Positions 27,351-35,820 of a DNA stretch of 64,000 bases are shown piece by piece (positions within the stretch are counted from its first letter, which is position 1; every line of letters starts with the position of its first letter). Origin of the DNA: Megalopta genalis (taxonomy: Eukaryota > Arthropoda > Insecta > Hymenoptera > Halictidae); NCBI RefSeq assembly GCF_051020955.1, contig NW_027476295.1:1-64000 (forward strand), in the 5' to 3' direction. Below the pieces are notes generated by a model that was not told where the DNA came from, made no database searches, and saw nothing but the letters and a program-made list of their open reading frames with translations. The translations under genes and the position numbers were made by a program.

Positions 27351-30300
27351 GATTTAGCTTCAAATAAATGCGAAATAGAAGGCTTAGCATCAAATCCATG
27401 CGACACAAATTATTTATCTTCGTATACTTGCAATATAAGTGATATAGCTTCAAATGCAGGTGAAACAAACCAGTGATCTTCAAATCCAAACGTAACACTT
27501 GATTTAACTTCAAATCAATGGGAAGTAGAACATTTACCTTTAAATCCATGCGAAACAAATGGTTTAGCTTCAAATACTTGTGATATACATGATTTAGTTT
27601 CAGCTGCATGCGAAACAAACGAGTTAGCTTCAAATCCAAGCGAAACACATGATTTAGCTTCAAATCAATGCGAAGTAGAAGGCTTAGCATCAAATCCATG
27701 CAACACAAATTATTTAGCTTCTCATACTTGCGATATAAGTGATAAAGCATCAAATGCAGGCGAAACAAACGAGTAAGCTTTAAATCCAAGCGTAACACAT
27801 GATTTAACTTCAAATCAAAGCGAACTAGAAGATTTACCTTCAAATCAATGCGAAACAAATGGTTTAGCTTCAAATACTTGTGATATACATGATTTAGCTT
27901 CAACAGCATGCGAAACAAACGAGTTAACTTCAAATCCAAGCGAAACACATGATTTAGCTTCAAATCAATGCGAAGTAGAAGGCTTAGCATCAAATCCATG
28001 CAACACAAATTATTTAGCTTCTTATACTTGCGATATAAGTGATAAAGCATCAAATGCAGGCGAAACAAACGAGTGAGCTTTAAATCCAAGCGTAAAACAT
28101 GATTTAACTTCAAATCAAAGCGAAGTAGAAGATTTACCTTCAAATCTATGCGAAACAAATAGTTTAGATTCAAATACTTGTGATATACATGATTTAGCTT
28201 CAACTGCATGCGAAACAAACGAGTTAGCTTCAAATCCAAGCGAAACACATGATTTAGCTTCAAATCAATGCGAAGTAGAAGGGTTAGCATCAAATCCATG
28301 CAACACAAATTATTTAGCTTCATATATTTGCGATATAAGTGATATAGCTTCAAATGCAGGTGAAACAAACGAGTGATCTTCAAATCCAAGCGTAACACTT
28401 GATTTAACTTCAAATCAATGGGAAGTAGAAGATTTACCTTCAAATCCATGCGAAACAAATGGTTTAGCTTCAAATAATTGTGGTATACATGATTTAGCTT
28501 CAGCTGCATGCGAAACAAACGAGTTACCTTCAAATCCAAGCGAAACTTCAAACACATGATTTAGCTTCAAATAAATGCCAAATAGAAGGCTTAGCATCAA
28601 ATCCATGCGACACAAACTATTTAGCTTCGTATACTTGCAATATAAGTGATATAGCTTCAAATGCAGGTGAAACAAACCAGTGATCTTCAAATCCAAACGT
28701 AACACTTGATTTAACTTCAAATCAATGGGAAGTAGAAGATTTACCTTTAAATCCATGCGAAACAAATGGTTTAGCTTCAAATACTTGTGATATACATGAT
28801 TTAGTTTCAGCTGCATGCGAAACAAACGAGTTAGCTTCAAATCCAAGCGAAACACATGATTTAGCTTCAAATCAATGCGAAGTAGAAGGCTTAGCATCAA
28901 ATCCATGCAACACAAATTATTTAGCTTCTTATACTTGCGATATAAGTGATAAAGCATCAAATGCAGGCGAAACAAACGAGTGAGCTTTAAATCCAAGCGT
29001 AAAACATGATTTAACTTCAAATCAAAGCGAAGTAGAAGATTTACCTTCAAATCTATGCGAAACAAATAGTTTAGATTCAAATACTTGTGATATACATGAT
29101 TTAGCTTCAACTGCATGCGAAACAAACGAGTTAGCTTCAAATCCAAGCGAAACACATGATTTAGCTTCAAATCAATGCGAAGTAGAAGGCTTAGCATCAA
29201 ATCCATGCAACACAAATCATTTAGCTTCTTATACTTGCGATATAAGTGATAAAGCTTCAAATGCAGGTGAAACAAACGAGTGAGCTTTAAATCCAAGCGT
29301 AACACATGATTTAACTTCAAATCAATGCGAAGTAGAAGCTTTAACTTCAAATCCATGCGAAACAAATGGTTCAGCTTCAAATACTTGTGATACACATGAA
29401 TTTGCTTCAGCTGCATGCGAAACAAACGATTTAGCTTCACACCCAAGGGAAACACATGATTTAACTTCAAATCAATGCGAAGTAGAAGGCTTACCATCAA
29501 ATCCATGCAACACAAATTATTTAGCTTCTTATACTTGCGATATAAGTGATATAGCTTCAACTGCATGCGAAACAAACGAGTTAGCTTCAAATCCAAGCGA
29601 AACACATGATTTAACTTCAAATCAATGCGAAGTAGAAGATTTAGGTTCAAATCCATGCGAAACAAATGGTTTATCTTCAAATACTTGTGATATACATGAT
29701 TTAGCTTCAACAGCATGCGAAACAAACGAGTTAACTTCAAATCCAAGCGAAACACATGATTTAGCTTCAAATCAATGCGAAGTAGAAGGCTTAGCATCAA
29801 ATCCATGCAACACAAATTATATAGCATCTTATACTTGCGATATAAGTGATAAAGCTTCAAATGCAGGCGAAACAAACGAGTGAGCTTTAAATCGAAGCAT
29901 AACACATGATTTAGCTTCAAATCAATGCGAAGTAGAAGATTTACCTTCAAATCCATTCGAAACAAATGGTTTAGCTTCAGATACTTGTGATAAACATGAT
30001 TGAGCTTCAACTGCATGCGAAACAAACGAGTTAGCTTCAAATCCAAGCGAAACACATGATTTAGCTTCAAATCAATGCGAAGTAGAAGGCTTAGCATCAA
30101 ATCCATGCAACACAAATTATTTAGCTTCATATATTTGCGATATAAGTGATATAGCTTCAAATGCAGGTGAAACAAACGAGTGATCTTCAAATCCAAGCGT
30201 AACACTTGATTTAACTTCAAATCAATGGGAAGTAGAAGATTTACCTTCAAATCCATGCGAAACAAATGGTTTAGCTTCAAATAATTGTGATATACATGAT

Positions 30301-30780
30301 TTAGCTTCAGCTGCATGCGAAACAAACGAGTTACCTTCAAATCCAAGCGAAACTTCAAACACATGATTTAGCTTCAAATAAATGCGAAATAGAAGGCTTA
30401 GCATCAAATCCATGCGACACAAATTATTTAGCTTCGTATACTTGCAATATAAGTGATATAGCTTCAAATGCAGGTGAAACAAACGAGTGATCTTCAAATC
30501 CGAGCGTAACACTTGATTTAACTTCAAATCAATGGGAAGTAGAAGATTTACCTTCAAATCCATGCGAAACAAATGGTTTAGCTTCAAATACTTTTGATAT
30601 ACATGATTTAGCTTCAGCTTCATGCGAAACAAACGAGTTAGCTTCAAATCCAAGCGAAACACATGATTTAGCTTCAAATCAATGCGAAGTAGAAGGCTTA
30701 GCATCAAATCCATGCAACACAAATTATTAAGCTTCTTATACTTGCGATATAAGTGATAAAGCTTCAAATTCAGGCGAAAC
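27208..30780. repeat. Domain A tail: shorter copies anchored by the 7-bp insertion
   Basis: The 7-bp insertion recurs near 27,339, 28,547 and 30,352. The spacings are 1,207 and 1,807 bp, exactly four and six HORs plus 7 bp. Each segment re-uses A1/A2 variants such as CTTCTCATAC, AGCGAACTAGAAG and TTAGATTCAAAT. A TTAAGCTTC substitution near 30,728 and the 1-bp shortening GAGGGGC at 30,786 close the domain. Confidence 0.8.
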
Positions 30781-31542
30781 AAACGAGGGGCTTTAAATCC
30801 AAGCGTAACACATGATTTAAATTCAAATCAATGCGAAATAGAAGATTTATCTTCAAATCCATGCGAAACAAATGGTTTAGCTTCAAATACTTGTGATATA
30901 CATGATTTAGCTTCAGCTGCATGCGAAACAAACGAGTTAGCTTCAAATGCAAGCGAAACACATGATTTAGCTTCAAATCAATGCGAAATAGAAGGCTTAG
31001 CATCAAATCCATGCGACACAAATTATTTAGCTTCGTATACTTGCAATATAAGTGATATAGCTTCAAATGCAGGTGAAACAAACCAGTCATCTTCACATCC
31101 AAACGTAACACTTGATTTAACTTCAAATCAATGGGAAGTAGAAGATTTACCTTTAAATCCATGCGAAACAAATGGTTTAGCTTCAAATACTTGTGATATA
31201 CATGATTTAGTTTCAGCTGCATGCGAAACAAACGAGTTAGCTTCAAATCAAAGCGAAACACATGATTTAGCTTCAAATCAATGCGAAGTAGAAGGCTTAG
31301 CATCAAATCCATGCAACACAAATTATTTAGCTTCTTATACTTGCGATATAAGTGATAAAGCATCAAATGCAGGCGAAAGAAACGAGTGAGCTTTAAATCC
31401 AAGCGTAACACATGATTTAACTTCAAATCAAAGCGAAGTAGAAGATTTACCTTCAAATCCATGCGAAACAAATGGTTTAGCTTCAAATACTTGTGATATA
31501 CATGATTTAGCTTCAACTGCATGCGAAACAAACGAGTTAGCT

Positions 31543-31692
31543 TCAAATCCAAGCGAAACACATGATTTAGCTTCAAATCAATGCGAAGTAGAAGGCTTAG
31601 CATCAAATCCATGCAACAGAAATCATTTATCTTCTTATACTTGCGATAGAAGTGATAAAGCTTCAAATGCAGGTGAAACAAACGAGTGAGCT
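31543..31692 (+). repeat. 150-bp half-repeat, first half (M1-M5)
   Basis: Five monomers make up this half. M4 is the most diverged type: it begins TCTTATACT or TCGTATACT instead of TCAAAT. M5 carries GAGTGA where its partner M10 carries GAGTTA. The half aligns monomer by monomer with 31,693-31,842. In some M4 copies ending in AAAGC the junction to M5 makes AAGCTT, a HindIII site that would appear at most about once per HOR. Confidence 0.88.
31563..31580. repeat. 18-bp near-palindrome at the M1/M2 junction (recurs every 150 bp)
   Basis: TGATTTAGCTTCAAATCA has six-base arms, TGATTT and AAATCA, around a six-base centre. The partner at the M6/M7 junction (31,713-31,730) has AACTTC as centre. The pair recurs in most HORs, so the dyad occurs about every 150 bp. 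It could be a protein site or a small cruciform, or simply follow from the monomer ends. No function is claimed. Confidence 0.6.
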
Positions 31693-31842
31693 TTAAATCC
31701 AAGCGTAACACATGATTTAACTTCAAATCAATGCAAAGTAGAAGATTTAGGTTCAAATCCATGCGAAACAAATGGTTTAGCTTCAAATACTTGTGATATA
31801 CATGATTTAGTTTCAACTGCATGCGAAACAAACGAGTTAGCT
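31693..31842 (+). repeat. 150-bp half-repeat, second half (M6-M10)
   Basis: This half is the diverged partner of M1-M5. M6 has GCGTAAC where M1 has GCGAAAC. M8 has GGTTTA or GGCTTA where M3 has TATTTA. M10 usually contains GCATGC, a palindromic SphI site, after TCAACT or TCAGCT. Because GCATGC is largely confined to M10, it marks the 300-bp period well. Confidence 0.88.
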
Positions 31843-32640
31843 TCAAATCCAAGCGAAACACATGATTTAGATTCAAATCAATGCGAAATAGAAGGCTTAG
31901 CATCAAATCCATGCAACACAAATTATTTAGCTTCTTATACTTGCGATATAAGTGATAAAGCTTCAAATGCAGGCGAAACAAACGAGTAAGCTTTAAATCC
32001 AAGCGTAACTCATGATTTAACTTCAAATCAATTCGAAGTAGAAGATTTACCTTCAAATCCATGCGAAACGAATGGCTTAGCTTCAAATACCTTTGATATA
32101 CATGATTTAGCTTCAACTGCATGCGAAACAAACGAATTAGCTTCAAATCCAAGCGAAACACATGATTGAGCTTCAAATCAATGCGAAATAGAAGGCTTAG
32201 CATCAAATCCATGCGACACAAACTATTTGGCTTCGTATACTTGCGATATAAGTGATATAGCTTCAAATGCAGTCGAAACAAACGAGTGATCTTCAAATCC
32301 AAGCGTAACACGTGATTTAATTTCAAATCCATGCGAAACAAATGGTTCAGCTTCAAATACTTGTGATACGCATGAATTTGCTTCAGCTGCATGCGAAACA
32401 AACGATTTAGCTTCACACCCAAGGGAAACACATGATTTAACTTCAAATCAATGCGAAGTAGGAGGCTTACCATCAAATCCAAGCAACACAAATTATTTAG
32501 CGTCTTATCCTTGCGATATAAGTGATATAGCTTCAAATGCAGGCGAAACAAACGAATGAGCTTTAAATCCAAGCGTAACACATGATTTAACTTCAAATCA
32601 ACCCGAAGTAGAAGATTTACCTTCAAATCCATGCGAAACA

Positions 32641-34560
32641 AATGGTTTAGCTTCAGATACTTGTGATATACATGATTTAGCTTCAACTGCATGCGAAACA
32701 AACGAGTTAGCATCAGATCCAAGCGAAACACATGATTTAACTACAAATCAATGCGAAGTAGAAGGCTTACCATCAAATCCATGCAACACAAATTATTTAG
32801 CTGCTTATACTTGCGATATAAGTGATATAGCTTCAAATGCAGGCGAAACACACGAGTGATCTTCAAATCCAAGCGTAACACATGATTTAACTTCAAATCA
32901 ATGGGAAGTAGAAGATTTACATTCAAATCCATGCGTAACAAATGGTTTAGCTTCAATTACTTGTGATATACATGATTTAGCTTCAGCTGCATGCGAAACA
33001 AACGAGGTAGCTTCAAATCCAAGCGAAACACATGATTTAGATTCAAATCAATGCGAAGTAGAAGGCTTAGCATCAAATCCATGCAACACAAATTATTTAG
33101 CTTCTTATACTTGCGATATAAGTGATAAAGCTTCAAATGCATGCGAAACAAACGAGTTAGCTTCAAATCCAAGCGAAACACATGATTTAGCTTCAAATCA
33201 ATGCGAAGTAGAAGGCTTAGCATCAAATCCATGCAACACAAATTATTTAGCTTCTTATACTTGCGATATAAGTGATAAAGCTTCAAATGCAGGCGAAACA
33301 AACGAGTGATCTTCAAATCCAAGCGTAATACGTGATTTAAATTCAAATCCATGCGAAACAAATGGTTCAGCTTCAAATACTTGTGATACACATGAATTTG
33401 CTTCAGCTGCATGCGAAACAAACGATTTAGCTTCACACCCAAGGGAAACACATGATTTAAATTCAAATAAATGGGAAGTAGAAGGCTTACCATCAAATCC
33501 ATGCAACACAAATTATTTAGCTTCTTATACTTGCGATATAAGTGATATAGCATTAAATGCAGGCGAAACACACGAGTGATCTTCAACTCCAAGCGTAACA
33601 CTTGATTTAACTTCAAATCAATGGGAAGTAGAAGATTTACCTTCAAATCCATGCGAAACAAATGGTTTAGCTTCAAATACTTGTGATATACATGATTTAG
33701 CTTCAGCTGCATGCGAAACAAACGAGTTAGCTTCAAATCCAAGCGAAACACATGATTTAGCTTCAAATCAATGCGAAGTAGAAGGCTTAGCATCAAATCC
33801 ATGCAACACAAAGTATTTAGCTTCTTATACTTGCGATATAAGTGATAAAGCTTCAAATGCAGGCGAAACAAACGAGTAAGCTTTAGATCCAAGCGAAACA
33901 CATGATTTAACTTCAAATCAATGCGAAGTAGAAGACTTAGCATCAAATCCATGCAACACAAATTATTTAGCTTCTTATACTTGCGATATAAGTGATATAG
34001 CATCAAATGCAGGCGAAACACACGAGTGATCTTCAAATCCAAGCGTAACACATGATTTAACTTCAAATCAACGGGAAGTAGAAGATTTAACTTCAAATCC
34101 AAACGAAACAAATGGTTTAGCTTCAAATACTTGTGATATACATTATTTAGCTTCAGCTGCAAGCGAAACAAACGAGTTAGCTTCAACTCCAAGCGTAACA
34201 CTTGATTTAACTTCGAATCAATGGGAAGTAGAAGATTTACCTTCAAATCCATGCGAAACAAATGGCTTAGCTTCAAATACTTGTGACATACATCATTTAG
34301 CTTCAACTGCATGCGAAACAAACGAGTTAGCCTCAAATCCAAGCGAAACACATGATTTAGCTTCAAATCAATGCGAAGTAGAAGGCTTAGCATCAAATCC
34401 ATGCAACACAAATTATTTAGCTTCTTATACTTGCGATATAAGTGATAAAGCTTCAAATGCAGGTGAAACAAACGAGTGATCTCCAAATCCAAGCGTAACA
34501 CTTGATTTAACTTCAAATCAATGCAAAGTAGAAGATTTTCCTTCAAATCCATGCGAAACA
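32641..34560. repeat. Domain B block, copy 1 (matches 39,691-41,910)
   Basis: The offset to the later copy is 7,050 up to 33,120, then 7,200, then 7,350 from about 33,601. Each step is exactly 150 bp, one half-repeat missing here. At the first step the monomer at 33,133 reads as M5 start (TCAAATGC) joined to M10 body (ATGCGAAAC...GAGTTA), the expected deletion junction. Shared variants include CTTCAGATAC, ACGAGGTAGC and TGACATACATC. Confidence 0.86.
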
Positions 34561-34570
34561 AATGGTTTAG

Positions 34571-35820
34571 CTTCAAATCAATGCGAAATAGAAGGCTTAG
34601 CATCAAATCCATGCGACACAAATTATTTAGCTTCGTATACTTGCGATATAAGTGATATAGCTTCAAATGCAGGTGAAACAAATGAGTGATCTTCAAATCC
34701 AAGCGTAACACATGATTTAACTTCAAATCAATGGGAAGTAGCAGATTTAGGTTCAAATCCATGCGAAACAAATGGTTTAGCTTCAAATACTTGTGATATA
34801 CATGATTTAGGTTCAGCTGCATGGGAAACAAACGAGTTAGCTTGAAATCCAAGCGAAACACATGACTTAGCTTCAAATCAATGCGAAGTAGAAGGCTTAG
34901 CTTCAAATCCATGCAACACAAATTATTTAGCTTCTCATACTTGCGATATAAGTGATAAAGCTTCAAATGCAGGTGAAACAAACGAGTGATCTTCAAATCC
35001 AAGTGTAACACATGATTTAACTTCAAATCAATGGCAAGTAGAAGATTTACCTTCAAATCCATGCGAAACAAATGGCTTAGCTTCAAATACTTGTGATATA
35101 CATGATTTAGCTTCAACTGCATGCGAAACAAACGAGATAGCTTCAAATCCAAGCGAAGCACATGATTTAGCTTCAAATCAATGCGAAGTAGAAGGCTTAG
35201 CATCAAATCCTTGCGAAACAAATGGTTTAGCTTCAAATACTTGTGATATACATGATTTAGTTTCATCTGCATGCGAAACTAACGAGTTAGCTTCACATCC
35301 AAGCGAAACACATGATTTAGCTTCAAATCAATGCGAAGTAGAAGGCTTAGCTTCAAATCCATGCAACACAAATTATTTAGCTTCTCATACTTGCGATATA
35401 TGTGATAAAGCTCCAAATGCAAGCGAAACAAACGAGTGAGCTTTAAATCCAAGCATAACACATGATTTAACTTCAAATCAATGCGAAGTAGAAGATTTAC
35501 CTTCAAATCCATGCGAAACAAATGGTTTAGCTTCAAATACTTGTGATATACATGATTTAGCTTCAGCTGCATGCGAAACAAACGAGTAAGCCTCAAATCC
35601 AAGCGAAACACATAATTTAGCTTCAAGTCAATGCGAAATAGGAGGCTTAGCATCAAATCCATGCAACACAAATTATTTAGCTTCTTGTACTTGCGATATA
35701 AGTGATAACGCTTCAAATGCAGGTGAAACTAACGAGTGATCTTCAAATCCAAGCGTAACACTTGATTTAACTTCAAATCAATGGGAAGTAGAAGATTTAC
35801 CTTCAAATCCATGCGAAAGA
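34571..35820. repeat. Domain B block matching 38,381-39,630 (offset 3,810)
   Basis: This block shares GCAGATTTAGG, CATGACTTAGC, GATATATGTGATAAAGCTCC, CATAATTTAGCTTCAAGTC and TGATAACGC with 38,381-39,630. Just upstream the offset is 3,720, because three monomers (90 bp) present at about 38,291-38,380 are missing near 34,571. The block also contains the substitution ACTAACG, which stops one minus-strand reading phase at 35,729 and again at 39,539. Confidence 0.85.

Larger units (their letters stand above)
14756..27716. repeat. Block A2, second copy of the long duplication
   Basis: Its first base matches window position 1 (TTGTGATATACATG). It follows A1 through the same indels: a 1-bp deletion giving GCGAACAAATGG (2,628 and 17,383) and one giving GAATTTGTTCAGC (3,658 and 18,413). 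It differs by lacking one HOR at 18,716, by a 2,111-bp-spaced duplication near 20,450-23,886, and by one extra HOR near 24,187-24,486. It ends where A1 and A2 part, near 27,716. The simplest reading is a large duplication within the array followed by HOR-sized gains and losses. Confidence 0.85.
1..30780. repeat. Domain A: long block duplications with 300-bp-quantised spacing
   Basis: This domain is defined by shared private markers. One is a 7-bp insertion (GCGAAAC, then TTCAAAC, then ACATG) in eight monomers near 6,566, 10,472, 13,376, 21,021, 23,132, 27,339, 28,547 and 30,352. Another is a 1-bp deletion giving TCAAACCATG at 1,901, 2,919, 10,974, 12,852, 13,878, 16,656 and 17,674. A third is a 4-bp insertion giving GAGTGAGTGATC near 6,389, 20,843 and 22,953. 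It holds two long homologous blocks, a linker and a tail, listed separately. The right edge is set at a GAGGGGC indel near 30,786, after which the domain B register begins. Confidence 0.8.
31543..31842 (+). repeat. Representative 300-bp higher-order repeat (ten monomers, two 150-bp halves)
   Basis: This copy shows the full order. Monomers start every 30 bp from 31,543. Read on the + strand for labelling only, typical types are M1 SNPSETHDLA, M2 SNQCEVEGLA, M3 SNPCNTNYLA, M4 SYTCDISDKA, M5 SNAGETNE-stop-A, M6 LNPSVTHDLT, M7 SNQCEVEDLP, M8 SNPCETNGLA, M9 SNTCDIHDLA and M10 STACETNELA. M1 pairs with M6, M2 with M7, M3 with M8, M4 with M9 and M5 with M10. I count about 21 differences in 150 bp between typical halves, roughly 86% identity. 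The HOR therefore arose by doubling an older five-monomer unit. The neighbouring copies at about 31,243 and 31,843 keep the same order. The window equals about 213 such units. Confidence 0.93.

Noticed and set aside
14756..27716. Block A2 as an assembly duplicate of A1
   Set aside because: The blocks differ by a 300-bp unit, a 2,111-bp-spaced duplication and scattered substitutions, so they are not simple duplicates. Two alleles placed in series cannot be excluded without reads.
33255..33509. Short open frames of the FEAKSCVSLG type (here and at 40,455, 53,837, 59,116, 61,275 and similar places)
   Set aside because: These are the second minus-strand phase of the same monomers, ended at M4 wherever TTCTTATAC supplies a stop about every 300 bp. 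They overlap the other phase.
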